A stretch of 21,762 nt of DNA from a virus. The translations under genes and the position numbers were made by a program. Positions within the stretch are counted from its first letter, which is position 1. The number at the start of each line of letters is the position of its first letter. Shown here one piece after another: positions 1-8,709 of this stretch. Under the pieces are notes generated by a model. That model saw only the letters and a list, made by a program, of their open reading frames with translations, searched no databases and had not been told where the DNA came from. The stretch lies in the IMG/VR virus record IMGVR_UViG_3300042905_006493, positions 1-21,762 of that record. One strand, given 5' to 3'.

Positions 1-54
1 CACGGCAAGCAGGTCGGGGCCTCGATCGACTTCACCTCCAAGATCGCCGCCTGA
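1..54 (+). CDS. C-terminal end of an unidentified rightward gene (partial)
   Basis: Only the last 17 codons are in the window. They read in frame from base 1 to a TGA at 52-54 and end in the residues DFTSKIAA. The fragment is too short for a family assignment. It is taken as real because it abuts the next gene with a 2-base gap and the same stop-start string (TGACCATG) recurs at the next junction, so the three genes look like one rightward transcription unit. Confidence 0.55.
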   Translation, partial: HGKQVGASIDFTSKIAA

Positions 55-56
55 CC

Positions 57-257
57 ATGACCGCCCTCCGCGTCATCAACTCGGTCGAGCCCCTGCTCGA
101 GGCCCACGTCAAGATGGCCCGCCGCCACGGATTCGAAGAAATTCGGATCCCGGTCGGCCGGGCGGTCTCGGTCATGAACGAACTGCGCCGTCTGAAAGAG
201 ACCATCCGCCGCGAACAGCGACCGCGTCCCTTCATGCGCGACATCCACCCCGTCTGA
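57..257 (+). CDS. 66-residue helical protein of unknown function
   Basis: I do not recognise a family. The product is short, basic and predicted mostly helical, with Arg/Lys-rich stretches in its second half (for example LRRLKETIRREQR) and no membrane segment or signal peptide. The ATG follows the previous stop by two bases and no clear Shine-Dalgarno sequence precedes it, so translation probably depends on re-initiation after the upstream gene. It lies in the short rightward cluster that converges on the leftward virion genes, so it need not be a virion protein. A nucleic-acid-binding or regulatory role is possible from the charge but unsupported. Confidence 0.7.
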   Translation: MTALRVINSVEPLLEAHVKMARRHGFEEIRIPVGRAVSVMNELRRLKETIRREQRPRPFMRDIHPV

Positions 258-259
258 CC

Positions 260-388
260 ATGGACCCCGACATCCTCATCATCCTGCGAGGCCTCATCCA
301 GATCGCCTGGAACTTCTGGCCAGCCCTGGTCTTCATCGTCCTGGGGCTGGTCGTGGTCCTGGCCTGGGAACGGGCAGACCGAGACTAG
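260..388 (+). CDS. 42-residue single-pass membrane protein
   Basis: Small gene, starting two bases after the preceding stop. The product has a short acidic N-terminus (MDPD), a moderately hydrophobic helix (ILIILRGLIQIAWNFW), one strong transmembrane segment at about residues 21-36 (PALVFIVLGLVVVLAW) and a charged tail ERADRD. Phages often encode such miniature membrane proteins, including small holins and spanin or anti-restriction accessories, but nothing in the sequence picks one of these roles. It is the last gene of the rightward cluster, and its TAG stop overlaps the TAG stop of the giant leftward gene. It is called a gene because of its spacing, the continuity of the operon and its clear membrane-segment composition. 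Confidence 0.65.
   Translation: MDPDILIILRGLIQIAWNFWPALVFIVLGLVVVLAWERADRD
385..388. other. Convergent stop codons sharing the palindrome CTAG
   Basis: The rightward 42-residue gene ends in TAG at 386-388 and the leftward giant gene ends in TAG read from 387-385. The four bases CTAG therefore serve both stops, leaving no room for a conventional intergenic terminator. No GC-rich hairpin with a T-run was seen on either side. Confidence 0.9.
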
Positions 389-3300
389 CCGCCGCGGATC
401 ACATCGCGCATCGTCTCGCGGATGGTCTGCTTCCACTCGTCCTCGGTCGAGAAGTCCTTCCTGGTGATGCCCATGCGATCTCGCAGATAGGCGATGGTCT
501 TGCGCTTGTCCTCGGAATAGAGACTGAAGTCAAAGTTGCCGTCGTCATCGGTGTAGCGAGGGTTGTAGCCGGGCATGAATCTGGCCCCAGACAGAGGACC
601 CTGGTCAGTGTCTGGTCCCGTGACTCCGGCAAGACTCTGGTCATCCTGGGATGATCCGGGCATGAATCGAGCGTTTGGTCGGGCACTCGAGGGTGCCACA
701 AAGACTTCGCCTTCTCCAAAAGCTCCCTCCATGTGCTTTCCGGGCATGTGGGGTTGCTCGGATCGATTGATCCCGAGTTCCTCGGCAATGTCGTCGATGG
801 CCCCGTCCTCGATCACAGGAAACTTGCCCACCGGACTGATCCTGAGCACCTCGGGTTCAAGACCTCGGCGACTCTCGGCGTTGGCATAGGCGACCATGTC
901 GGCCATGTCGTAAAACTGCGTGAATGACTTTGCCTGTCGAGTCAACTGAGATCTTTTTTCATCTAGTCCGACTCCTCGATAGAGTTCGTCCATGCCGCGT
1001 TCTTGCAGATTTTCTTGAGACATTGCCAGGAGTCTCTTGAAATACGGGTTGTCTTTCAGCGTCACAAAGACAGACGACAGGGCCTTGCGGCTATCGACTC
1101 CCTTGGAGTGCATGGCAAGTCTCTGCAGACCCGCGATCATCGCGGCCGCGTCGGCATCAGGTTCTTTTGAGGTGACGACATCGCCGACACGCCACCGGTT
1201 CTTGCCAATCTTGACGGGTCTTGGAATCTTGAACGGACGGACTCCCTCGATGTCGATCAGACGGCTGGTATCCGCCGGCATGAACTTGGCCCCCGGTCCC
1301 GTGCCGCCCGTGCCCTCCTCAGAGTCGGGATTGTTTTCTAGAAACTCACTGATCTTGTCGTAGAACGCATCGAGCATGTCCGAGGGCTCGCGATACTCGC
1401 CCGGGTCGAGCATGAAATAGCCGACTGAGTCCTCCATGCCGGGCTCGACGTAGATGTTGACCCTGGTTCCTCCAAGACCAGAGGCGATCGGCTCAAACGT
1501 GTATTTGCCGAGCGACGTCGTCTCGTCGTTCATCAGGGCCTCGGCGGCCTCGTTGATCATGGCCGTCGTGATCGGCTTGGTCTTGGTCCCAGGTGCCGTC
1601 GGGGCAGACGTGGCTCCAAGAGTCGACAGGGCCTCGTAGATGGCCGCCTCGAGATCCATGGGTTCCATGTTCTGCGATCCCTGGATCGGGATGATGCCGA
1701 ACACGTTGCCGTCCTTGTCGTAGCCGGTGATCGCGACAGACCCGACCTCGGTGACGCCCTTTGCAAACTTCTTGCCGCCGACCTCGACGACCTCGATGTC
1801 CGGGTCCATGAGCTGGGCGGCCGCCTGCATCGTGAAGTCTTCCTGTTCTGTTAAGAGCGGCTTTTCATTCTTTGCCGTCGGCTTGTTCAGAAACTTTGCG
1901 GCCTCTCGGATGACGTATGCAAACGGTCCGATCGCGAAATTCTTGTCGTCCTTGATGAACTGATACATTCCGTCCTCCGCGACCTGCTTGACAATCTTGA
2001 CCTCGTCTCCCTGGCCGTTCGTGAGAACCACGGACTTCCATTTGCCATCCTTGGTGGCCTGCGCGTCGTCAAGAGTCACTCCCAGATTGTCGACAAATTT
2101 CATCAGTGCGTCGGAGTCGGCAAGAATCACGGGATCCGCCTCATTCTCCGAGGGTTTCAGATACGGGTGGCTGGGATTCGCGGCATCGAAGATCGCCAGG
2201 GCCGTCTCAGAGACAGACGGAAGGACTCCGTTGTCGGCCCAGTATTGCATGATGGCCGTCTTGTTGCCGGGCGCCCACTCGGTCACAAACGGATCGCCCT
2301 GCTCGTCCTCGTATGGATTTGTCACGGCCGTGCCCGAGTTTGTCGTGAAATACACGTGGTTGGTCCCGCCGATCTCGCCCTCTTCAAACGGTCCGACCAT
2401 GGCGGCCGCCTCGGCGACGGTCATGAGGGTGTCGTCTGCCTTGGCATATCCGACTGCCGGAGAATCCAGGGTCAGCCCCTCTTCCTCGACTTCTTCGACC
2501 ATGTCGGCCGCCTTGCGCTTCTCAAGCTTGTCGGATGCCCACTTGCCGACGTCGTAGAGATACTTGCCGAGGGCCTCGACGTCGTTGGGGCTAAGTGCGT
2601 CAATGATCTTTGCCTTGGCGAGGCCCTCAGAATTTCCGAGAAGAAGCGACTCCACGAACTCAGCCGAGGCGTCGATGTCGGACGGCGGAAGATTCACGAG
2701 GTTGGTGTCAACCCACTCCTGATCCTGCAGATTCTCAAGCAGTTGATTGACTCTGTTTCTCGCGGCCCACGGAAGATTCTCAAGAAGATTGCTGATTCCC
2801 TCACTCTGCGCGGGCATCTGCGGCTTCATCTCGGTCTTCAGATTCTGCTGCATCCAGTCCATGACGTTGCCGTAGCCGGCCTGTTTGGCGCGCATCATCG
2901 CGTAGTCGGACAGCCAGTCAACGGCGTCGCGCTTCTTGCCGCCAGGAATCTGGGCCGTGGTGAGAAGATTGCCCTCAGACACTGAGTCTCCGGCATAGAC
3001 CTTGAGAGTCGCGACCTTGCCAGATCCACCGGCATTGAGAACCGTGACATCGCCGAGCTTCAGGCCGTTGAATCCGGCGGTCATGAGAGTCTCAACAAAC
3101 TTGTTGAGGTTCGTCGGAGTCGAAACATTGGTCTTTGGCTTGAATGTGCTGCCCATGAACCAGTTCTGGTCTGCAATGGGCTTTGGCTTCGGAAGCTTGA
3201 TCTCGACATTCGGGACATTAGACAAAGACGGCTTCTTGCCGGTCACCCGCGGATCCTTGCCCTCGTTCAGGAGCATGCGAAAGAGTTTCGTGGCGTCTGT

Positions 3301-6300
3301 CTGCGCGATTCCGATGTCTCCAAAGTGGTCCTGCAGGATCAGACCGATGTGGGCATTCTGGTCCTTCTTGATGGCCTTCCAGGCGTCACTGCCCCGTCCC
3401 AGATTTCGGTGGATTCCCTCGGCCGCGTTGGCAATGTTCTCATACGGGTTCTCTCGACGGACGCCGCTTGATGACTTGCGATAATAACTGCCAACGAGAT
3501 CCTTGAGCACCTCAATGAACTGATCGGGATCAAGGGCCACGTCCTTGAAGTTCTCTGGCAGCTGTGCCTTGACGCTCTCTTCAAGATCCTGGGTGAGAGG
3601 CGCGTCGGCTCGCATGTCGGCAAACCAGGCGTCGGCCAGTTTTCCCATGGTGCCACTGACGAGCCCGCGCAGTTCACGGGGATTTCCCACGTTGGCCTTG
3701 AAGTCGAGCATCTTGGCGATCCAGCCGTATCCCTCGGCTCCCATGTAGTATTTCTTGAGCTTGTTGAAGACCGTGTTGGTGTTGTGCTGCAGGTCGTAGG
3801 CACGGTCGATCTCCTGGAACATGGCGCTGTAGGCACCCGGGTCGCGAAACTCGTTGGTCTCAATGACCTGCATGCGGCCGGTCTCTGGATCGGTCGCGAC
3901 GGCGCGGACTCGCTCGGTGGAATATGTCGGATCTGACATCTGGGCGAGATGGGCCGCGATGTCGCCCCATGGGTTTCCGCCGTAGCTCGACGACCAGTCG
4001 CCGCGACGATACAGCTGCTCGGCAAAGCGCGCCACGTCGGCGATGCCCATGCCCAGTTTCTTGCGGGCATTCTCCATCGCGACAAAAGAAGCCTTATAGC
4101 CCTCGCTCTCTCCCTTGTAGCGGCGTGGCCCCTTTTCTTTCTTGAGATCTGGCATGCCCGCTCCCTGGATCGCATACTGGCGCATGTATTCCTGATAGAA
4201 TTCAGACTCGGCCAGGTCGGTCGGCTGTCTGCGCGGAATGGCATGGCGAAGTTCGGCCGCGATCGCAAAATGCAGTGCCTTCTGGATCTTGCTGTGGAGA
4301 GACGGGATGAGCGTCTGCTTGGCCTCATCGAGGGCGTCCTGGTATTTCTCGGCGCGGACTCCGGCATAGCGCCCGGTCGGGTCTGCCGAGGGAGCATACA
4401 TGGTGGCCTCGCCACCGAACTTGCCCATGCTCCATCCAGTCGGCGGCGTCGTGATCATGGCGTTGAGCATGTAGAAGTCGGCCATGGTCTTCTTGGGATC
4501 GTCGGGAAGCGACGTGTAGCGGATGCCGGGAAGGAACCGAGGCATGGCGCCGCCGACAATGTCGTTTTCCACCTCGAGGTCCTGCGACTGGTCGAGACGG
4601 AGCGCGCCATCGGGTCTCTCTGGGAAGAAATTGATTTTCATCCTGCCGTAGTCGATCGGCATCTTGGCGGCGTTGCTGATCTGCATCTGGTTGATGCGGT
4701 CCATGCGCGCCGACATGATGATCCGGTCGGCAGACTCTTTTCCGCGCTGGGCCGGGAGCTTGGTTCTTGACGGATTGGAGGCCTCGGTCTCCTTTGAGAA
4801 CATGTTGAAGAAGTCGTTGATGCGGTTCTTCTTTTGCATTGCGATGTCGGGGTCGATGTCGAGGTTGGTCTGCCCGGCGAGTCCGCGATTGTGATTGTCG
4901 AGCACCTTCATGACGTCGGCCCAGAACTTAGAGGTGCTGCGTCCCCAAAGATTGAGGTTCTCGGGCTTCTTCTGGGCCCACAGGTTCATTTTGTCAAACA
5001 TGCGGCTGACCGATGCCGTGACGGCGAGCCAGTTGCCCTGCTTGGTGAATCGAAACCCAATCGGCACAACGTCGCGAATCTTTGGGGCGAGGGCCCGATA
5101 TCTTCCCTTCTTGAGGGAGGGCTGGTATTCCATAAGGATGCGAGTCCCGTCACGACGCTGCAAGACCTCGCTGAACGCAATCAGATTTTTCTTGACATAC
5201 GGGGTGACCAGCGTGTTGGGCAGCGCCATGATGGCCTCGACCTGGGACGGACTGAGCGTCCCGGTATAGTTGCCATTCTCGTCGCCCCTCATCCGGCCCT
5301 CGAAGCCGTCCTCTGGCGCGTTGTCGATCGCGTCCTTGATCATCTGGTCGCGCTGGCGAGCCCGCGCCTGGATCTCTTTGTTCTGGAGAATCTTGGGACT
5401 GCCGTCGGGGTTGCGGGCGATGCGGTTGTCAATGGACGCGCTCGATCCCTCCGGAAATGCCGAGAGATCAATGGCCGGGTCGATCGGCGGGAGCACGTTG
5501 CCATTCTCGTCGACAAGCTGCCCGTTGACGAGGCGGTATTCCCCGATCGCGGCCGAGTTGGCCACGGGGCTGTCCGGTATCACGATCTGTGACAGCGCGT
5601 TTCCGTCCTTGTCGCGAATGTCGAGCACCGTTTCCTTGTCCCAGATGACGTCATCCTTGTAGACCTCCTGCAGGGCCCGGTTGGTCATGAGCTCGGTGAG
5701 GCTGATCTCGATGTCATCCTGCAGCGAGTCGCCCACAAACGTCATCGTGTCGGTATATTCAAGAAGCTGCCGCTTGTATTGACGCATCATTGCAAGAACT
5801 TCAGGAATCGCGACGTTGCTTCCAAAGATTACTGAGCGGACATCGCCCTGCGAGTCAAGCTCGACTCCGACGGCCTCCAGGGCCTGGCGAAGTCGCCCGA
5901 GCATCGAGTTCTGGTTCGCGACCAGCAGCCGGTCGACGACGGCCTGTCCGGGCGAATCCAGGCCCTCGCGCATCGTCTGGTAGCCACCCTCCGAGATCGC
6001 CGCAATTTCTGACATGATTTCTTCACGAATGTATTCGCGCATCTTGTCAGTGTCTGGAAATCCTCTCTTGAATCCTTCCACTCCACCGACTGTCCGACTG
6101 CCATACAGCGGCACAAACACGGAATCGAGCACTTCATCGGTGATCACTCCAGGTGTCACGGGCATCTTGCGGACAGTCCCGTCGGGCATGAACTGATCGG
6201 CATATCTTCCAAATAAAAACTGCCGTGCCGGCTGCTGCATGTCCTGAACTTCTTTGAACTTCGACAGCGCGTGGTTCATCTCGTGCGACAGGGCATGCCT

Positions 6301-8706
6301 CAGTCCCGCGGGATTGTTCATGACATAGCCCGCGTTGATCATGACCGTCGGAGACGTGACGTTGGCCGGCCTAAGGTGCGGCGGCGTTAGAGTTTCTCCC
6401 TCGCGCTCCGTTTCCGGCGCAAGCGCGACATGCGACTGAACGGCCTGTTCAAGTTCCTTGTTGAATTTTTCGATCGTGTTTCTGGCCCGATTCAGTGTCT
6501 CGGCTTCAGATCCGCCGAGTTGTTTTCCGTCGAGCTGACTCACGATGGCCTCGGCCCGCTCAAGAGTGGCTCCCCATTTTTCACGAAGCCACGCCGACAC
6601 CTGGTCGGTATCCACGATCTGAACCTCGATGTTGTTCAGCCCCGCAGAGGCACCTGTCGCCCGGGCCTGATCGAGAACATCGATCATGATCAGCTCCACG
6701 GCGCGCCGGCGCTCATCGCGCTGCTCCTGGGTCATGTTCTTGGCAGTCTCCTGAAGAGCGGCAAGCTCGTCGGCCCTCTGCGTGATCTCCATGTCCAGGT
6801 CTGTCGTGTCCTGCTCGGCATAGTCGGCCTCGGCCTTGCGCTGAAAAAGCGCGTCAAGTTCCCTCGCGCGCGACTCGATCTGCACGTCCGGGTCGGCCAT
6901 TCTTTCGGCCTGGCGAATCAGCTTCGGATCAGTGGTCACGCGGTAGCGCTTGCGATCGGCGTCCTCGTCCAGCCTGCGATCGAGCGGGTCGATCTCGGTG
7001 ACTCTGTTGATTCGGGTGCGAAGATCTGTCGTCGGATCAAGGGCTGCCCCGATGCGCTCGGGCACGCGACCGGCCATGTAGGAGCCGATGCCAAAGCCCA
7101 CGCCGGTGGAGCGGCCAAATTCTTCTGCGGTCTCGATGTCGGCCGCCCCAATGATCCCGTTGAGCGCGGCTCCCGAGACACCCGACTTGGTGAGACTGTT
7201 CGCGAGACGCAGACCATAGTCGGCGGTGCGGGCCCGCATGACCCCGCCGCGTCCGGGCTTGATCTCGGGTTTGCCCTCGGCGACGCGCTGCTTGTTCTTG
7301 CGCTCCATCTTCTCGAGTCGCTTCTGGGCGCCGGGTCCAAAGAGGTCGCGGATCCAGTCGGCCGAGGCGGGGTCTCTTCCGAGGCGCTCGACGATGCCGG
7401 TCCGTCCGCGAATCCCGCCCTCGTCGATCTGGCGGCCGACATCGCGAAGCGTGCGGCCGACTCCCTCGACCAGCTGACCGGGTCTCTTTGTGAATGCCGA
7501 GACGATCGTGCCAGGTGCCGCCAGGAAGGTGTCGGGGCGTCCCGTGATCGCCTGACTGACTCCGGCTCCGACCTTCTCGGCTCCCTCGCCGACTTTTCGG
7601 ATTCCGATGCCGACTCCCTCGAGAGGGTTGACGCCTCGGATCGTGGGTCTGGTCACTCCGCGAACTGCGAGTCCGCCCGCGGCCTCCATGGTTCCGCCAA
7701 GGGCACTCGTGACGGGCTTCACCAGTCTGGCCGGAAGACCGACCGGAGACAGGACCTCGCCGAGCATCGAGATGTCCTCGTCTGGTCGAAATTTTGCTTC
7801 AGCGAGAAGAGATTCTTCATAGCCCCTGAGAGCCGCCTGTTTTTCTTCTGGCGTCGTGAATCCAGGTCCCGGAATTGTTCGAGGCATCCATGGCGAGGAG
7901 GGGCGGTATGGCAACTCGATGGGATTGGACATGGCGGCCGCTCCCTCGATCACGGTCCCGGCGAGCGGGTTTCTGGCCAGCAGGGTCGCGGCGCGATCAG
8001 GATTCTCCTGGATGTCCTCGGCCTCGCCGCGGCGCATGTCCTCGCGTGCGAGATAGTTGTTGAAAGATTGTTCTGGCGTGACGAGCCCGAGCTTCTCGGC
8101 GGCGCGGTCGGTGATGCTGGTCCCGAACATTGCGGCCCTCGTTGCGGCGTTGGCCGTTTCTTCCATGTCCTGCGCGACCCCGGAGGCCAGCGAGCGAACG
8201 GCCCGGTTTGCGCCGCCATACGTCTGTGACAGGGCCCGCTCATACTCGTCCGATCCGGGTTCATACTGCAGCCCGGCAAGCACGGTCTGACCGATGGGCT
8301 TGAGAGCTCCCTCATAGGCAAATTTGCCTGTTCCCCTGACGAGCTGCCCGACGGTTTCCGGGACGGCCTGAATGAAGGCACCCGCGGCCCCAAGTGCAAC
8401 ATCGGTCAGTGGCCTCGCCCGCTCTGCCTCGAAGGCGATGCGCTGTTGATCGGTCGTGAGACGCTGTCCCTCGGTCCGCATGCGGCGAACCGTCTCTGGA
8501 TCTGTCTCGGTCTCGCGCATGACCTGCGCGAGCGTCTCCTCGGGGGTCGGCTCCTTTGAGACCTCCTCGGTGACCTCGTCAAGAATCGATGCGGGCTTCT
8601 TCTTGCGGCGACGCCCGACGGCGCCGCGCGAGACTCCGCCGACCACGCCAGATTTTGGCCTGGTCTCAGACGTGACCTCGTCGGTGACTTCCTTGAGAAC
8701 GGCCAT
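385..8706 (-). CDS. Giant 2773-residue phage protein with zincin and ADP-ribosyltransferase motifs (polyvalent-protein type)
   Basis: Last gene of the leftward operon and 38% of the window. The start is fixed by a good Shine-Dalgarno (AGAGAGGA, nine bases from AGGA to ATG) and a 3-base gap from the previous stop. Visible in order: two copies of a D-E-V-T-type motif and a basic patch (GRRRKKK) in the first 45 residues; Gly/Ala-rich segments to about 450; a charged helical region about 580-780; a zinc-metalloprotease motif HEMNH at 808-812 with candidate third ligands E895/E896/E900; a middle region about 1150-1240 and a segment around H1641 (LQHNTNTVFNK) that resemble conserved parts of phage large polyvalent proteins; and an R-S-E ADP-ribosyltransferase signature at R2577, S2594-F-T and E2665-G-E2667. 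A-[KR]-F-M-P motifs lie either side of the last domain. Position and size suggest an injected virion protein with effector domains; this is inference. A virion RNA polymerase was considered and not supported. Confidence 0.93.
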   Translation of the reverse strand: MAVLKEVTDEVTSETRPKSGVVGGVSRGAVGRRRKKKPASILDEVTEEVSKEPTPEETLAQVMRETETDPETVRRMRTEGQRLTTDQQRIAFEAERARPLTDVALGAAGAFIQAVPETVGQLVRGTGKFAYEGALKPIGQTVLAGLQYEPGSDEYERALSQTYGGANRAVRSLASGVAQDMEETANAATRAAMFGTSITDRAAEKLGLVTPEQSFNNYLAREDMRRGEAEDIQENPDRAATLLARNPLAGTVIEGAAAMSNPIELPYRPSSPWMPRTIPGPGFTTPEEKQAALRGYEESLLAEAKFRPDEDISMLGEVLSPVGLPARLVKPVTSALGGTMEAAGGLAVRGVTRPTIRGVNPLEGVGIGIRKVGEGAEKVGAGVSQAITGRPDTFLAAPGTIVSAFTKRPGQLVEGVGRTLRDVGRQIDEGGIRGRTGIVERLGRDPASADWIRDLFGPGAQKRLEKMERKNKQRVAEGKPEIKPGRGGVMRARTADYGLRLANSLTKSGVSGAALNGIIGAADIETAEEFGRSTGVGFGIGSYMAGRVPERIGAALDPTTDLRTRINRVTEIDPLDRRLDEDADRKRYRVTTDPKLIRQAERMADPDVQIESRARELDALFQRKAEADYAEQDTTDLDMEITQRADELAALQETAKNMTQEQRDERRRAVELIMIDVLDQARATGASAGLNNIEVQIVDTDQVSAWLREKWGATLERAEAIVSQLDGKQLGGSEAETLNRARNTIEKFNKELEQAVQSHVALAPETEREGETLTPPHLRPANVTSPTVMINAGYVMNNPAGLRHALSHEMNHALSKFKEVQDMQQPARQFLFGRYADQFMPDGTVRKMPVTPGVITDEVLDSVFVPLYGSRTVGGVEGFKRGFPDTDKMREYIREEIMSEIAAISEGGYQTMREGLDSPGQAVVDRLLVANQNSMLGRLRQALEAVGVELDSQGDVRSVIFGSNVAIPEVLAMMRQYKRQLLEYTDTMTFVGDSLQDDIEISLTELMTNRALQEVYKDDVIWDKETVLDIRDKDGNALSQIVIPDSPVANSAAIGEYRLVNGQLVDENGNVLPPIDPAIDLSAFPEGSSASIDNRIARNPDGSPKILQNKEIQARARQRDQMIKDAIDNAPEDGFEGRMRGDENGNYTGTLSPSQVEAIMALPNTLVTPYVKKNLIAFSEVLQRRDGTRILMEYQPSLKKGRYRALAPKIRDVVPIGFRFTKQGNWLAVTASVSRMFDKMNLWAQKKPENLNLWGRSTSKFWADVMKVLDNHNRGLAGQTNLDIDPDIAMQKKNRINDFFNMFSKETEASNPSRTKLPAQRGKESADRIIMSARMDRINQMQISNAAKMPIDYGRMKINFFPERPDGALRLDQSQDLEVENDIVGGAMPRFLPGIRYTSLPDDPKKTMADFYMLNAMITTPPTGWSMGKFGGEATMYAPSADPTGRYAGVRAEKYQDALDEAKQTLIPSLHSKIQKALHFAIAAELRHAIPRRQPTDLAESEFYQEYMRQYAIQGAGMPDLKKEKGPRRYKGESEGYKASFVAMENARKKLGMGIADVARFAEQLYRRGDWSSSYGGNPWGDIAAHLAQMSDPTYSTERVRAVATDPETGRMQVIETNEFRDPGAYSAMFQEIDRAYDLQHNTNTVFNKLKKYYMGAEGYGWIAKMLDFKANVGNPRELRGLVSGTMGKLADAWFADMRADAPLTQDLEESVKAQLPENFKDVALDPDQFIEVLKDLVGSYYRKSSSGVRRENPYENIANAAEGIHRNLGRGSDAWKAIKKDQNAHIGLILQDHFGDIGIAQTDATKLFRMLLNEGKDPRVTGKKPSLSNVPNVEIKLPKPKPIADQNWFMGSTFKPKTNVSTPTNLNKFVETLMTAGFNGLKLGDVTVLNAGGSGKVATLKVYAGDSVSEGNLLTTAQIPGGKKRDAVDWLSDYAMMRAKQAGYGNVMDWMQQNLKTEMKPQMPAQSEGISNLLENLPWAARNRVNQLLENLQDQEWVDTNLVNLPPSDIDASAEFVESLLLGNSEGLAKAKIIDALSPNDVEALGKYLYDVGKWASDKLEKRKAADMVEEVEEEGLTLDSPAVGYAKADDTLMTVAEAAAMVGPFEEGEIGGTNHVYFTTNSGTAVTNPYEDEQGDPFVTEWAPGNKTAIMQYWADNGVLPSVSETALAIFDAANPSHPYLKPSENEADPVILADSDALMKFVDNLGVTLDDAQATKDGKWKSVVLTNGQGDEVKIVKQVAEDGMYQFIKDDKNFAIGPFAYVIREAAKFLNKPTAKNEKPLLTEQEDFTMQAAAQLMDPDIEVVEVGGKKFAKGVTEVGSVAITGYDKDGNVFGIIPIQGSQNMEPMDLEAAIYEALSTLGATSAPTAPGTKTKPITTAMINEAAEALMNDETTSLGKYTFEPIASGLGGTRVNIYVEPGMEDSVGYFMLDPGEYREPSDMLDAFYDKISEFLENNPDSEEGTGGTGPGAKFMPADTSRLIDIEGVRPFKIPRPVKIGKNRWRVGDVVTSKEPDADAAAMIAGLQRLAMHSKGVDSRKALSSVFVTLKDNPYFKRLLAMSQENLQERGMDELYRGVGLDEKRSQLTRQAKSFTQFYDMADMVAYANAESRRGLEPEVLRISPVGKFPVIEDGAIDDIAEELGINRSEQPHMPGKHMEGAFGEGEVFVAPSSARPNARFMPGSSQDDQSLAGVTGPDTDQGPLSGARFMPGYNPRYTDDDGNFDFSLYSEDKRKTIAYLRDRMGITRKDFSTEDEWKQTIRETMRDVIRGG
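571..1290 (-). repeat. Three A-[KR]-F-M-P motifs bracketing the C-terminal domain of the giant protein
   Basis: AKFMPA at residues 2473-2478 (bases 1276-1290 for the five-residue core), ARFMPG at 2679-2684 (658-672) and ARFMPG at 2708-2713 (571-585). The codons for A and K/R differ between copies, so the similarity is at protein level rather than a recent DNA duplication. Two looser relatives, QFMPD at 838-842 and RFLPG at 1390-1394, lie earlier. The first two strict copies flank the ADP-ribosyltransferase signature. A role as linker or protease-processing site is inference. Confidence 0.75.
697..999 (-). other. ADP-ribosyltransferase-like domain (R-S-E class) within the giant protein
   Basis: Residues about 2570-2670. 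Three motifs occur in the correct order and spacing for R-S-E ADP-ribosyltransferases: DELYRG with R2577; KSFTQFYDMADMVAYA with S2594 in the S-x-[ST] position; and GEGEVFVAP with the E-x-E pair at 2665 and 2667. Members of this family transfer ADP-ribose from NAD+ to protein residues, and in T4 such enzymes are injected with the DNA. An E-x-E pair often marks arginine-directed members. The fold has not been verified; motif order and spacing are the basis. Confidence 0.72.
6007..6285 (-). other. Zincin metalloprotease motif within the giant protein
   Basis: The residues LSHEMNHALSKF contain HEMNH (H808, E809, H812), matching the H-E-x-x-H zinc-binding signature, preceded by a helix (GLRHA). 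Downstream, EEIMSE (E895, E896, E900) could supply the third zinc ligand of a gluzincin. HExxH can arise by chance in a protein this long, but the alanine/leucine-rich helical context (ALSHEMNHAL) is typical of true zincins. The substrate could be the phage's own proteins (self-processing) or a host target. Confidence 0.6.
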
Positions 8707-8709
8707 GGG

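Noticed and set aside
4369-4383. D-x-x-G-R (DPTGR, residues 1442-1446) as a sign that the giant protein is an N4-type virion RNA polymerase
   Set aside because: The short pattern occurs alone. No companion catalytic motifs of single-subunit RNA polymerases (motif A aspartate context, R-x3-K helix, H-D motif C) were found in order downstream, and similar E-T-G-R strings occur elsewhere in the protein by chance.
6430-8229. 599-codon open frame on the plus strand
   Set aside because: It lies entirely antisense to the giant gene, has Arg/Asp/His/Gly-rich composition typical of a GC-rich shadow frame, no recognisable domain and no operon context.
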